Shown piece after piece: positions 34,385-43,538 of a stretch of DNA of 64,000 nucleotides (the stretch's first letter is position 1; each line of letters starts with the position of its first letter). Below the pieces are notes generated by a model. That model saw only the letters and a list, made by a program, of their open reading frames with translations, made no database searches and was not told the DNA's origin. Source of the stretch: Ruminococcus sp. UBA3767 (GTDB taxonomy: Bacteria; Bacillota; Clostridia; Oscillospirales; Ruminococcaceae); assembly GCA_002371625.1 (NCBI GenBank), contig DFFV01000091.1:29279-93278 (forward strand). Reading direction: 5' to 3'. The translations under genes were made by a program, and so were the position numbers.

Positions 34385-35197
34385 ATGAAAACACTTTATA
34401 TCTCAGACCTCGACGGAACACTTTTAAACAGCGAGCAATCTACAAGCAAAACCACAAACAGCATAATAAACACACTGATATCACAAGGGATGATGTTCAC
34501 CTATGCGACTGCACGTTCGTACTCGACAGCTTCAAAAGTCACAAAAGGTCTATTCATTGAACTTCCTGTGATAGTTTACAACGGTACATTTATCGTCAAC
34601 GGCACCAACGGACAGATACTGCAAAGCCATTCTTTTTCACGTCATCAAGCTGTTACGATACTCAGTGAGCTTATCGAGGGCGGTATTTACCCGATAGTAT
34701 ATTCTATAATTGACGGTAATGAAACATTTTCATATATACCTGAGCTTATGAGTTATGAACAAAACATTTTTATCCAAACACGCAGAGGTGACAAACGTGA
34801 GCGAGCGGTCACTGATATACAGGCGTTGTTTGATGGTGAGATATTCTATTTTACTTGTATTGATAAGGCAGTGCGGCTTGGCAGCTATTTTGATAAATAC
34901 AAAGACATATACCGATGCATTTATCAAAGCGATATCTACACAGGTGAACAATGGCTGGAGATCATGCCTGAGGGCGCTACAAAAGGCAAAGCAGTAAAAG
35001 AACTCGCTAAAATGACAGGCTGTGATGAGATAGTTGCTTTCGGAGACAGCATTAACGATTATGAGATGATGGATACAGCTGACAAAGCATACGCACCGCA
35101 AAATGCAGATAAACGGATTAAGCACTTTTCTGACGGTATCATCGGTTCAAACAACGATGACGGAGTTGCAAAATTTCTGCTTGAACACTTTAAATAA
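34385..35197 (+). CDS. HAD family phosphatase (Cof-type, class IIB)
   Basis: A 270-residue haloacid dehalogenase-like phosphatase. Motif I is [12 protein letters not shown] (residues 5-16) with the nucleophilic Asp, motif II is the Thr in YATARS, a Lys precedes the C-terminal motif [17 protein letters not shown], and a C2B cap fills about 85-190. Cof-type enzymes dephosphorylate sugar phosphates or cofactors; the substrate is unknown. The ribosome site (GGGTGA) is weak and the 5' leader very short. Confidence 0.92.
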   Translation: MKTLYISDLDGTLLNSEQSTSKTTNSIINTLISQGMMFTYATARSYSTASKVTKGLFIELPVIVYNGTFIVNGTNGQILQSHSFSRHQAVTILSELIEGGIYPIVYSIIDGNETFSYIPELMSYEQNIFIQTRRGDKRERAVTDIQALFDGEIFYFTCIDKAVRLGSYFDKYKDIYRCIYQSDIYTGEQWLEIMPEGATKGKAVKELAKMTGCDEIVAFGDSINDYEMMDTADKAYAPQNADKRIKHFSDGIIGSNNDDGVAKFLLEHFK

Positions 35198-35386
35198 CAA
35201 CAAAGCCTTGCTATCGCAATGACAGCAAGGCTCAAATCTGATGACCTCACGACTTTCTTCAACGCTTTTATGCTCATGCCAGCCTGCAATTGGACCTACA
35301 TCGGGATCTTTGGCATATTCAAAAAGGCATTCTGCATCGCTGAGTTCCGACGGACGAAGAATAAGCCTTGGTGTTTCAAGGAACAT
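35147..35386 (-). pseudogene. Truncated GNAT acetyltransferase (RimJ/RimL-like)
   Basis: Only the first 50 or so residues look like a [24 protein letters not shown], then [19 protein letters not shown]. After about 35236 the frame runs through a hairpin (35204-35232) and the end of the convergent HAD gene, giving unrelated residues. The acetyl-CoA-binding half is absent. Its ATG overlaps the stop of the upstream symporter as TAATG, so an intact copy was once translationally coupled to it. Probably remnant of a deletion. Confidence 0.75.
35204..35232. terminator. Hairpin between HAD gene and GNAT remnant
   Basis: AGCCTTGCT pairs perfectly with AGCAAGGCT. T richness is modest on the minus side (TTTGTTGTT) and absent on the plus side, so terminator strength is uncertain. 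Confidence 0.45.
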
Positions 35387-36846
35387 TATGCTATCCCCTT
35401 TTTAGCGAGCTTTCGTATCCGGCTTGAACGTTTGAGCTTTTTAACATACAGGGCAGTATCCTTTGAGACGACTCCGCTGAGTGATACTAATGCGATAAGA
35501 TTAGGAACAGCCATCAGCCCGTTGAAAATATCTGCAATGGTCCAGACTTCAGAAACGGTCATATAAGGACCGATTGCGATCGCAAGGATATACAGATACC
35601 TGTAAGCCCCGACAACTTTCATTTTACCGCCAAAGAGATACTCAATGCATCGCTCCCCGTAATAATTCCAGCCAAGAATCGTTGTAAACGCAAAGAACAC
35701 AAGGCAGATCATCAGCACGAACGCAGGAACGGAGCTTGGCATGAACGAGAATCCGTTCTGGAATGCATGAGTTGTGACCTCAACGCCCTCAAAAGGCTTA
35801 TCTGTAACGGGATTTATAGCTTCATAGCTGCCCATCATAACGATAGCAAGTCCTGTCATAGTACAGATAACGATAGTATCTATAAATGTACCGAGCATAG
35901 AAACAAGTCCCTGTCTTACAGGCTCTTTTGTCTGTGCAGCGGCTGCTGCGATAGGTGCAGAGCCAAGTCCCGCCTCGTTTGAAAAGATACCTCGTGCAAC
36001 GCCCTTTTGCATTGACATGAACATCATAGGGATGGTTCCGCCTGCGACCGATCTTAAATTGAATGCGCTTTTAAAGATCATTCCGAATGCTCCGGGGAGC
36101 TTTTGTGCGTTTATAACAATAAGGCTGACAGCTGCAACAGCATAAAGGATAGCCATAAACGGCACAATGACCTGAGCCACACCCGAAATACGCTTTATAC
36201 CGCCAAGAATAACAAGTGCTGCGCATACAGTTATCAAAGCACCTGAAATAACGACCGACAATGTATACTCATTTCCAAAAACAGTAACGGTGTTTTCATG
36301 CTGCTTATCAAAGAAATTCTGTACCGCTGAGGTTATACCGTTTATTTGTGAGAAAGTACCTATTCCGAAAATACCGACACAGGCACCGAAAAATGCAAAG
36401 ATCTTTGCGAGCCAGCGCCATTTGCTTCCCATTCCGTTTTCTATGTAATAAAACGGTCCGCCGAGAATGTGACCGTCCTTATCGATCTTACGGTACTTTA
36501 TCGCCAGAAAACACTCGGCATACTTAGTCGCCATTCCGAAAAAAGCAGCGAACCACATCCAGAAAAGTGCTCCGGGTCCGCCTGCAAGTATTCCCACAGC
36601 GGTTGCGACACCAACGATGTTTCCGGTGCCGATGGTAGCAGACAATGCAGTACACAAGGCTGCAAATCCCGAGATCTCACCGCCGCCGCCTTTTTCCTTT
36701 TTGAACATATAATAAAATGCTTTTGGGAGATGAAAGATCTGTATCAGCTTTACTCTGACCGTAAGAAGTATACCAACGGCAAGTATAGCTATGATAAGAG
36801 GCAGCCCCCATACATAATCATCTATCGTTTTTAATAGATCCGCCAT
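35386..36846 (-). CDS. Sodium:alanine symporter (AGCS family)
   Basis: A 486-residue polytopic transporter with about ten to eleven membrane helices. Family signatures are present: [20 protein letters not shown] (about 63-82), [23 protein letters not shown] and [20 protein letters not shown]. It imports alanine or glycine with Na+. The start is ATG 36846, seven bases after AAGGGG. It ends overlapping the truncated GNAT gene. Confidence 0.93.
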   Translation of the reverse strand: MADLLKTIDDYVWGLPLIIAILAVGILLTVRVKLIQIFHLPKAFYYMFKKEKGGGGEISGFAALCTALSATIGTGNIVGVATAVGILAGGPGALFWMWFAAFFGMATKYAECFLAIKYRKIDKDGHILGGPFYYIENGMGSKWRWLAKIFAFFGACVGIFGIGTFSQINGITSAVQNFFDKQHENTVTVFGNEYTLSVVISGALITVCAALVILGGIKRISGVAQVIVPFMAILYAVAAVSLIVINAQKLPGAFGMIFKSAFNLRSVAGGTIPMMFMSMQKGVARGIFSNEAGLGSAPIAAAAAQTKEPVRQGLVSMLGTFIDTIVICTMTGLAIVMMGSYEAINPVTDKPFEGVEVTTHAFQNGFSFMPSSVPAFVLMICLVFFAFTTILGWNYYGERCIEYLFGGKMKVVGAYRYLYILAIAIGPYMTVSEVWTIADIFNGLMAVPNLIALVSLSGVVSKDTALYVKKLKRSSRIRKLAKKGIA

Positions 36847-36954
36847 AACATAACCCCTTCTAAACAAATACTTAAATATTATATCATATTTTGGTATAAA
36901 TTAAGTTGATAAAATGCTGTGATTTATTTAACAGATTAAAAACAAACAAAGCTA

Positions 36955-36983
36955 TTGAAAAAAAGACAAAAGTATTGTATAAT
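36955..36983 (+). promoter_or_regulatory. Promoter for orphan small protein gene
   Basis: TTGAAA (36955-36960), 17-bp spacer, TATAAT (36978-36983), 34 bp before the ATG at 37017. Confidence 0.7.
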
Positions 36984-37016
36984 ATCATAAAAGAGTTTTG
37001 GAAAGGAAAATTTACT

Positions 37017-37340
37017 ATGCTCAACGGATATTTTGACCTGCCTACGATAACATTTTTCACACAGAAGAATATATGGACAGGGAGCTTATACACAAATTTC
37101 AGCTACCGCATAACCCCGATAAATAAGCCTGCTGAGGATGACAAGCCTGCTGTAAAAGAGCTTTTTACTCAGGTGTGGTACGGCACGCAGTGCTACAATA
37201 ATGTTAATGAGTTTGTTTGTGAATTCCACGAGGATATGACTGCTGAGGGACTTGAAAAGACAAGAGAACACCTTACGGGAGCAGTTGAGGAATTCAAGAA
37301 AATAAGAAAGACTATCGAGCCTGATTTTAAACTGCACTAA
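37017..37340 (+). CDS. Uncharacterised 107-residue soluble protein
   Basis: I do not recognise the family. The product (MLNGYFDLPTITFFTQKNIW start) is soluble, rich in aromatic residues in its first half, with a predicted amphipathic helix at the end (MTAEGLEKTREHLTGAVEEF). No signal peptide, membrane helix or cysteine motif beyond two cysteines is visible. It has its own consensus promoter, ribosome site GAAAGGA nine bases before ATG, and a strong terminator, so it is very likely a real, independently expressed gene. Confidence 0.8.
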   Translation: MLNGYFDLPTITFFTQKNIWTGSLYTNFSYRITPINKPAEDDKPAVKELFTQVWYGTQCYNNVNEFVCEFHEDMTAEGLEKTREHLTGAVEEFKKIRKTIEPDFKLH

Positions 37341-37344
37341 ATGC

Positions 37345-37387
37345 AAAAGCCTTATGTTAAGAGAGCATCTTAGCATAAGGCTTTTTT
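37345..37387 (+). terminator. Strong terminator between convergent genes
   Basis: AAAAGCCTTATG with TAAGA pairs with TCTTA and CATAAGGCTTTTTT. It ends the orphan gene and, with its A-rich left side, may also stop the minus-strand amidase gene. Confidence 0.88.
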
Positions 37388-37388
37388 A

Positions 37389-38297
37389 TCAGTATTCTTT
37401 TTCGTCAGCGTTATAAATGACCGAAGCGGGCTTTTTGCGCTGCGTATCAGTCTTTGAAAGTGCTGTTTTATCAGCGGTAAAGAACGGTTTTTGAGCAGTT
37501 CGCTTGCCGTTTTTATCGGTTATCCCCAGATCGACCGAGGTTTTTATAACCGCATCGGCAATAGCTTTGGAATAGTCATCTATATGTTCATCAAACAGCT
37601 TGTTATCGCTTTCATCGGTAAGAAAGCCAAGCTCAACAAGGCAGCTGGGCATTTTGGTGTGGCTGTTGACATAATAATTCACATTCTCATCGCCTACATA
37701 GCCGTAGCAGACTCCCCTGTTGTTATTGATCCCGACTTTTTCTACTGCACTGAGGATATTCTGCGCAAGGACAGTATCCTCTTTTGGACGGGCATTGCTG
37801 ACCCAAATCTCCGTGCCGTTCATACTGCCTGTATAAGCATTTCGATGCATACAAACGAAAAGATCACAGTTGTTGGCATTTGCAGTTTCAACACGCTGTT
37901 CAAGTTCCAGAAAAGAATCGTCTTGTCTTGTCATAATGACTTTGACGCCGTATTTTTCAAGTTCATCACGCAGCCGGAGCGATATTGCAAGGTTATCATT
38001 CTTTTCAAGCCGTGTCGAATCTGCATTGACACAGCCGCTGTCCTGAGCACCATGACCTGCATCTATACAGACTGTAAGATCATAGCTGATCTTTTCAGGT
38101 GTTACGCTTTCAGGTCGGCTTTCTTCGGGTTTTTCTGTAGAATGTGCGGTTTGTTCCTGTGCACTGGCTTTGTTCCCCGAGAAAATGCCCGAAGCAATTC
38201 TTGTTATCACAAGCAGCAAAGCTATCAGGCATATTGCTGCAATAATTACTCTGTCCCAGTAGATCCTGGTTCTTTTTATTATTGTTTTGTTTTCCAT
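37389..38297 (-). CDS. N-acetylmuramoyl-L-alanine amidase (Amidase_3), membrane-anchored
   Basis: A 302-residue wall hydrolase. One membrane helix (about 14-34), an acidic linker, then Amidase_3: CIDAGHGAQDSG with the first Zn His, Glu in TRLEKNDNLAISL, second His in CMHRNAYTG, and catalytic Glu in CLVELGFLTDESDN. About 40 residues of basic tail follow. It cleaves the bond between muramic acid and stem peptide. It is 29 bp behind pyrB and probably cotranscribed with it. Whether it is vegetative or sporulation (CwlD-like) is unclear. Confidence 0.9.
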   Translation of the reverse strand: MENKTIIKRTRIYWDRVIIAAICLIALLLVITRIASGIFSGNKASAQEQTAHSTEKPEESRPESVTPEKISYDLTVCIDAGHGAQDSGCVNADSTRLEKNDNLAISLRLRDELEKYGVKVIMTRQDDSFLELEQRVETANANNCDLFVCMHRNAYTGSMNGTEIWVSNARPKEDTVLAQNILSAVEKVGINNNRGVCYGYVGDENVNYYVNSHTKMPSCLVELGFLTDESDNKLFDEHIDDYSKAIADAVIKTSVDLGITDKNGKRTAQKPFFTADKTALSKTDTQRKKPASVIYNADEKEY

Positions 38298-38326
38298 TTC
38301 TTTTGCTCTCTATTGTTCTGTTTCTT

Positions 38327-39409
38327 TTATTCTACAAGTGTTCTCTCATCGCAGTACTCGCACTCAAGCGTTGTGCCTTCGCCACGAAAATAATGCGGCA
38401 GATACGTCTCACGGTGGACGATGCAGTTAGGATTGGAACATTTATGGTGGATATGTTCACAACCGGTGATCAGCGGTGCAGGCTTGTCCGATCCTTCGAT
38501 TATGGTAAGGATCAGAGCCATTCTGATATACATTCCGTACTTAGCCTGCTTGAAATACATCGCTCTCGGATCATCATCGACCTCAACGGCGATCTCATCC
38601 ACTCTCGGCAGAGGGTGAAGGACAACAAGATCCTGCTTGGCATGTGACATTTTTTTATTATCGAGTATATAGCAACCCTTCTGCTTCTCATACTCCTCCT
38701 CACTGGAAAACCTTTCACGCTGAATACGGGTCATGTACAAAACATCAAGCTGATCTATGGCTTTATCAAGATCCGTTACCTCGGTGAACTTATGACCGCC
38801 TGCATTGAGTATATCCTTGATATATGTAGGAAGTGATAGTTCGGGAGTGGAAATAAGCACAAAACTGTTTCCTTGATAACAGGACATTGCTTTAATAAGC
38901 GAATGGACAGTTCTGCCGTTTTTCAGATCTCCGCAAAAACCGATAGTCATATTATCAAGATGACCTTTTTCCTCTTTAAGTGTAAGCAGATCGGTAAGAG
39001 TCTGCGTTGGGTGAAGATGACCGCCGTCGCCTGCATTGATAACGGGGCACTCTGTATTTAGAGCAGCTGCTTTGACTGAGCCTGCAACAGGGTGACGCAT
39101 TACAACAACATCGGCATACTCGCTGACTATCTTGGTAGTATCTTTCAGGTTTTCACCCTTAGCGACTGACGATGTTGCCGGATTATCAAAACCGATTATA
39201 GTGCCGCCGAGTCTGAGCATCGCTGTCTGAAAAGACATCTGCGTTCTTGTGGAAGGTTCATAAAAGAGCGTTCCCATTATTTTGCCCTCACACGCTTTTG
39301 AATAAGCTCCGGGATCGCTTATTATCTTATGTGCAAGCGACAGGAGCTTTTCCCACCAGCTTACAGGATAATCATTAAGGTCGATAAGGTTGAGATTGTT
39401 ATAGATCAC
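38327..39409 (-). CDS. pyrB: Aspartate carbamoyltransferase fused to PyrI-like zinc ribbon
   Basis: A 360-residue ATCase catalytic chain with a C-terminal extension. FYEPSTRTQMSFQTAMLRLG binds carbamoyl phosphate, HPTQTLTDLL and LHPLPRVDEI complete the active site. After about residue 300 comes a zinc ribbon, HHKCSNPNCIVHRE then LECEYCDERT (Cx4C...Cx2C), closely like the C-terminal Zn domain of the regulatory chain PyrI, but the PyrI nucleotide-binding domain is absent. The start is GTG 39409, eight bases after AAAGGAG; the ATG at 39427 overlaps that site. Confidence 0.93.
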   Translation of the reverse strand: MIYNNLNLIDLNDYPVSWWEKLLSLAHKIISDPGAYSKACEGKIMGTLFYEPSTRTQMSFQTAMLRLGGTIIGFDNPATSSVAKGENLKDTTKIVSEYADVVVMRHPVAGSVKAAALNTECPVINAGDGGHLHPTQTLTDLLTLKEEKGHLDNMTIGFCGDLKNGRTVHSLIKAMSCYQGNSFVLISTPELSLPTYIKDILNAGGHKFTEVTDLDKAIDQLDVLYMTRIQRERFSSEEEYEKQKGCYILDNKKMSHAKQDLVVLHPLPRVDEIAVEVDDDPRAMYFKQAKYGMYIRMALILTIIEGSDKPAPLITGCEHIHHKCSNPNCIVHRETYLPHYFRGEGTTLECEYCDERTLVE

Positions 39410-39448
39410 GCAGACCTCTCCTTTCATAGCTCACAGGAGCTTATAATT

Positions 39449-39477
39449 ATAATAGCATATTTACAAGCCTGTTTCAA
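39449..39477 (-). promoter_or_regulatory. Promoter for pyrB-amidase
   Basis: On the minus strand TTGAAA (39472-39477), 17-bp spacer, TATTAT (39449-39454). The -35 begins within the last codon region of the RNase M5-like gene. Confidence 0.65.
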
Positions 39478-40073
39478 GGCTGTTCGCTGTTTAATTCAAG
39501 TACAATTTCCGACAAGCTGTCGAGATCTGTCACGGTATTGACATAATCGACAAGCGCTTTTGCCGAAAGATTTTTTGGAACGCCGAGCTTTATGCACAGC
39601 TTTCTTCTCAGCTCTGAGCTGTCGGGCTTTCCGCTCAGTCCAAGGTTATAAAAGTCATTTCGTGTGATACGCCCGGATACCGAGCCGTTTTCACACAGCA
39701 GTCCAGATCTTTCAAATATCTCACGCAGTATACTTATATCTATACCCTCAACGCCGAGCGTGCCCTCTTTGGAGGGTACGGTTTTTCGTTTTTCCTTGCC
39801 CTTGATTTCGGGGATATAAAGATTTGTTATATCGCCGTCGGGAATAATGCTTTTGATGTGATTTCGTATTTTCTGTCCTGCGGTATCCGAATCGGTGAGG
39901 ATAACGATGCCCGTTGTCTGTGCATAATGCCTGATCAACTCGGCTGTATCCTTATTCTTATATATCCCGAATCCGTCTGTACATATTATTACGGCATCTA
40001 TCACAGATGACAGTTTGATACTGTCATACTTGCCTTCGACGATGACCGCCTGCTTTATTCTAAGTTTATCCAT
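39474..40073 (-). CDS. rnmV: Ribonuclease M5-like Toprim protein
   Basis: A 199-residue Toprim-domain protein like RNase M5, which matures 5S rRNA. The Toprim Glu is in AVIVEGKYDSIKL (residues 9-21) and the DxD is in GIVILTDSDTAGQKIR (about 55-70), followed by the M5-type KEGTLGVEGIDISILRE. Length is normal. In Bacillus the gene sits next to ksgA; here it lies one base after holA. A primase-related paralogue is possible but less likely. Confidence 0.85.
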   Translation of the reverse strand: MDKLRIKQAVIVEGKYDSIKLSSVIDAVIICTDGFGIYKNKDTAELIRHYAQTTGIVILTDSDTAGQKIRNHIKSIIPDGDITNLYIPEIKGKEKRKTVPSKEGTLGVEGIDISILREIFERSGLLCENGSVSGRITRNDFYNLGLSGKPDSSELRRKLCIKLGVPKNLSAKALVDYVNTVTDLDSLSEIVLELNSEQP

Positions 40074-40074
40074 A

Positions 40075-41133
40075 TCAGTTCCTTAATGCCATACATTTTG
40101 CAAGCCCTTGTTCAAGTGTGAGCATATCAGAGCTTTTACCGGCTGAATGTGTTTTGAGCACAAGGTCGGTATCGGAAAGTATGGACAGCGTAGATCTTAT
40201 TCTTTGCAGAGATATATTGCCGCAGTCGTTGAACATATTCTTGACTGCAAATTCTCTGTTGCGTGGATAATCAAAGTCATTGACTACATCGCTTATGCTT
40301 CTCCCCGAGGAGCGTGCGAGCTTTGCACGGTACATATCGGTCATAGAAAAGCTGATTATGCCAAGTATCTCAAAAGGCTCATAGTTCTGTTCGGACAGCT
40401 CGGAAAGTCTTTTGAACACAAGCTCTGCCCTTGAACGAAGTACATTGACTGCAAGTGAATAACCGTCCGATTCTACGTGCTTTATGCAGAGCAGATCAAT
40501 ATGTTCTCTTGTTATCTCGCCTTTTCCGAGATAATCGGAGAGCTTTTTGACCTCCTGCTTAACAAAGGCGGTATTGCAAAGGCACAGCTCGGCGAGATAC
40601 TCGGCATTTCTGCGAGAGATAGTACAGCCCGAGCGTGCAAGCTCGGCAGCGATAGCCTTGCCCATTTCGATAGTATTTTTCAATGCGAAATCGCAGGTAA
40701 CGCCGATCTTATCGCACATTTCACAGAAGCGTTTGTTTTTATCGGTAAGGTTCTTTTTGTTCTTGTAAAGGTCCGCTGCAGTGGCATATATTATGACTGT
40801 TGTGCCTTCCTCAATGCCCTTGAGGATCTTTCTTAATGCATCTGCGTCCTCCTTGCCGACAGAATCCATATTAAGATCGTTGATAGTTATTACTACTCTC
40901 TCGGCAAACATGGGCAGCGCCTGGCAGGCATCGGCAAGCTCGGGAATATCCAGCTTTTTGCCGTCAAACTTATGCAGGTTCATCGCCTGCGCCTCAGGCG
41001 GACAAAGCCTGGTCACAAGACGGTTGGTATAGCTTTCAAGAGTGGAAACATCATGACCGTAAAAATAATAGAGCTTACTGATGCTGCCTTCTCTTATTTG
41101 TTTACCAAGAATAGTTGGTGATACCGAGCTCAT
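40075..41133 (-). CDS. holA: DNA polymerase III subunit delta
   Basis: A 352-residue clamp-loader subunit. The N-terminal LYYFYGHDVSTLESY (about 20-35), middle RVVITINDLNMDSV and C-terminal collar domain match HolA/YqeN. The clamp loader places the sliding clamp on primed DNA. The start is ATG 41133, seven bases after AAGGAGG; the in-frame TTG at 41139 is less likely. It overlaps the comEC 3' end by 32 bp, an order conserved in Firmicutes. Confidence 0.94.
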   Translation of the reverse strand: MSSVSPTILGKQIREGSISKLYYFYGHDVSTLESYTNRLVTRLCPPEAQAMNLHKFDGKKLDIPELADACQALPMFAERVVITINDLNMDSVGKEDADALRKILKGIEEGTTVIIYATAADLYKNKKNLTDKNKRFCEMCDKIGVTCDFALKNTIEMGKAIAAELARSGCTISRRNAEYLAELCLCNTAFVKQEVKKLSDYLGKGEITREHIDLLCIKHVESDGYSLAVNVLRSRAELVFKRLSELSEQNYEPFEILGIISFSMTDMYRAKLARSSGRSISDVVNDFDYPRNREFAVKNMFNDCGNISLQRIRSTLSILSDTDLVLKTHSAGKSSDMLTLEQGLAKCMALRN

Positions 41134-43105
41134 GATCAAGCCTCCTTACTTTATTATCTTTGACCGAGAAGCATATACCCTGCTGCTCGTTTTTGTATTT
41201 TTCATCGTTGATGTAAAAGCTGTCCTGAAACAGCTTATATGTATTATTATCTATCACCAGCTCAAAGCCGTTATCATACTTTGATACCATCATACCGCCA
41301 ACATTGACAGTTTCATTACCAAGCTCAGCAGTGTTTTCCGTTTCAAGCGCAAGTTCGGTGTGAGAATAAATCCGTTCAGCGTGCGGATAGAGCTTTGAAG
41401 AATACACCCCTGCGGTATAATAAGGCTCGTCCTTGATAAACAGTGCATCAACGCTGCTTACGCCGTATTTATCAAGCACTCTCATCACGGCACTTATATG
41501 CTTTGCGCTGCTGTGAAGATCAAATACTATCGCTTTATCCGCCCTGACAACAACTGCGGTGGCGTTTTTCTTTTCGCAGAACATATACACCTGAACATCG
41601 CTATACGAAATAAGCATATAAATATTTGAAAACAGCACAAATGCAAGAGATGCGATAAGCATAGTGATAAATGCGGAAAACGCTTTCCTGCTAAAGATTA
41701 TAACAAGTATCGCTGAAGCTGCGACTGCTGAGATCACAATAAACGGGACAACGCCGCTGCCTTTGATATAAAGCACAGACGATTTTGAAACAAACTCCAC
41801 CACTGCAAACACCGGTTTCAGAAACAACGATGCGAAGTGCAGCAGAGGCTTTGCGATAAAAGGCAGGCAGCCCGTTACGGCTGTGAAAAAGCAAAGCGAG
41901 AGCGAAATGGTGCAAAGTGGTATGAGCAGGATATTAAGCAGCGGTGCCACGGCAGAAAAGCCGCCGAAACACACAAGAAGCACGGGTGCTATAAACGTGC
42001 TGACGGTAAATGAATAGATAACTGCGTCAAATCGCTTGGAAAAGCTCCCGGCGTTATGCAGTCTTTTACAGATAATCGGTGCGGCAACACCTGCTGCAAA
42101 AGCCGAAAGAAAGCTGAGCAGGAATGAGGGCGATGTTATGCAATAAGGCTGTGCAAGGCAGATAACAAAGCCTGCGATGCCAAGTGAATTTGCACTGTCG
42201 CCCTGCCTGAGAGAAATTTCACCGAGGCAGACTATCGAAAGCATTATCGCACTACGTGTCACAGAAATGCTAAGCCCTGCAAATACAGCAAAAGCCCATG
42301 TCACACCGATAAGGATAACAGCCCTGATGCGCCTGTTTTTGACAGCTCTGCGCAGAAGCGATGAAAGCAGCGAGGTTATTATCACAAGGTGTATTCCCGA
42401 AACAGCAAAGATATGACCGATACCGCTGCGATAAAGCATTGCTTTATCGGCAGGCTCGATACAGCTTTTATCTCCGCACAGCATGGCAGCAAGAAAGCCG
42501 CCGTATTTTTCCTGAGAATAGGAAATTATAGTGTTGAATGTTTTATCGCTGTAATTTCGTATTTCTCTGAACACAGGATTGGAGTTTGTGCCAAGAGGTT
42601 TAACACTTGCAACACCATCGCCTTTTATAAAAACACCATGAGCCGAATAATACTCCTGCGCTGAGAACGAGTAGGTGTCTTTAACGGCAGTTACCTTTCC
42701 CGTTACCTCAACATCATCATAATAATGAAACTCGTCTTCGCTCACAAGAAAGGTCACCTTTGTTGAATGTCCCTTGACATCGCCTTTAACGGTAAGATAG
42801 CCCTGCCCGTGACCAATGTATTCAGATTCGTCAACGGTGCCTTTTATTGTTAACTCTTTGCCGTCACAAGATAGTATCCTATCCCTGACCTGATACGTAT
42901 ATACAGCACAATAGACAGTTCCCAAAACAAAGAAAGCTGCACAGGTGATAAGATATGTTCTTATACTTTTGAGCACAGCTGAAAACACAGCGGAGATCAA
43001 TACTGCGCTTACTGCAAATATCCACCACAGACTGATGTGGAGCATATTTGCAGCAAAAAGTCCGAGTAAGAAGGATAGTCCGCACCAGAATCCCTTACGG
43101 GTCAC
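41102..43105 (-). CDS. comEC: ComEC/Rec2 family DNA-uptake channel, with degenerate C-terminal domain
   Basis: A 667-residue polytopic protein. The N-terminal helices and OB-like domain (about 90-180) are followed by the competence core with GIGHIFAVSGIHLVIITSLL (about 220-240) and SVTRSAIMLSIVCLGE. ComEC moves single-stranded DNA across the membrane. The C-terminal soluble part (about 505-667) should be a metallo-beta-lactamase nuclease, but where HxHxDH is expected I see VDALFIKDEPYYTAG. The start is placed at GTG 43105 after GAGGTGATAG; GTG 43114 is possible. No other com genes are here. Confidence 0.85.
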   Translation of the reverse strand: MTRKGFWCGLSFLLGLFAANMLHISLWWIFAVSAVLISAVFSAVLKSIRTYLITCAAFFVLGTVYCAVYTYQVRDRILSCDGKELTIKGTVDESEYIGHGQGYLTVKGDVKGHSTKVTFLVSEDEFHYYDDVEVTGKVTAVKDTYSFSAQEYYSAHGVFIKGDGVASVKPLGTNSNPVFREIRNYSDKTFNTIISYSQEKYGGFLAAMLCGDKSCIEPADKAMLYRSGIGHIFAVSGIHLVIITSLLSSLLRRAVKNRRIRAVILIGVTWAFAVFAGLSISVTRSAIMLSIVCLGEISLRQGDSANSLGIAGFVICLAQPYCITSPSFLLSFLSAFAAGVAAPIICKRLHNAGSFSKRFDAVIYSFTVSTFIAPVLLVCFGGFSAVAPLLNILLIPLCTISLSLCFFTAVTGCLPFIAKPLLHFASLFLKPVFAVVEFVSKSSVLYIKGSGVVPFIVISAVAASAILVIIFSRKAFSAFITMLIASLAFVLFSNIYMLISYSDVQVYMFCEKKNATAVVVRADKAIVFDLHSSAKHISAVMRVLDKYGVSSVDALFIKDEPYYTAGVYSSKLYPHAERIYSHTELALETENTAELGNETVNVGGMMVSKYDNGFELVIDNNTYKLFQDSFYINDEKYKNEQQGICFSVKDNKVRRLDHELGITNYSW

Positions 43106-43150
43106 AGCTATCACCTCAACAACAATTAGTTTTGCTGTGATAAATCAACA

Positions 43151-43168
43151 GGCGGATGAATATCCGCC
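43151..43168 (-). terminator. Hairpin between HIT gene and comEC
   Basis: GGCGGAT-GAAT-ATCCGCC, a perfect 7-bp stem 9 bp after the HIT stop. Only a weak T run follows, so it may be partial or just mark an RNA end. Confidence 0.5.
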
Positions 43169-43176
43169 CGTAACGA

Positions 43177-43518
43177 TCAGCCCGCAGGCCACTGGAGCGG
43201 TCTGCCGGCGAGAAGATGAAAATGGATATGAAAAACGCTCTGTCCTGCCTGCTCACCGCAATTGGTAACAACTCTGAACCCGTCATCAAGTCCGAGCTGT
43301 TTGGCAAGCATGGCAATTACTTCATAGATATGAGCAATAACAGCACTGTTGCTCTCATCTATCTCATCGAGTTTTGAGATATGCTGCCTGGGAATAACAA
43401 GATAGTGAACAGGTGCTGTTGGAGCGATATCCTCAAACACATAAACAGTATCGTCCTCATATATCTTTTTAGAAGGGATCTCTCCCGCTGCTATTTTACA
43501 AAACAGACAATCATTCAT
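43177..43518 (-). CDS. HIT family protein (HinT-like)
   Basis: A 113-residue histidine-triad nucleotide-binding protein. MNDCLFCKIAAGEIPS holds the CxxC zinc pair, YEDDTVYVFEDIAPTAPVH follows, and the catalytic triad is QSVFHIHFHLLAG near residue 100. It probably hydrolyses AMP-lysine or similar phosphoramidates. Start ATG 43518 is eight bases after GGAGG; the TTG at 43533 overlaps that site. It is 20 bp after alaS. Confidence 0.95.
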   Translation of the reverse strand: MNDCLFCKIAAGEIPSKKIYEDDTVYVFEDIAPTAPVHYLVIPRQHISKLDEIDESNSAVIAHIYEVIAMLAKQLGLDDGFRVVTNCGEQAGQSVFHIHFHLLAGRPLQWPAG

Positions 43519-43538
43519 AATATTATCCTCCAATCAGA

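Noticed and set aside
35147-35236. C-terminal half of the 35147-35386 frame as a real protein
   Set aside because: It runs through a hairpin and antisense to the HAD gene; only the GNAT-like start is convincing.
36847-36900. Promoter for the AGCS symporter
   Set aside because: A TATAAT is visible near 36875-36885 on the minus strand but no convincing -35 at proper distance, so it is not listed.
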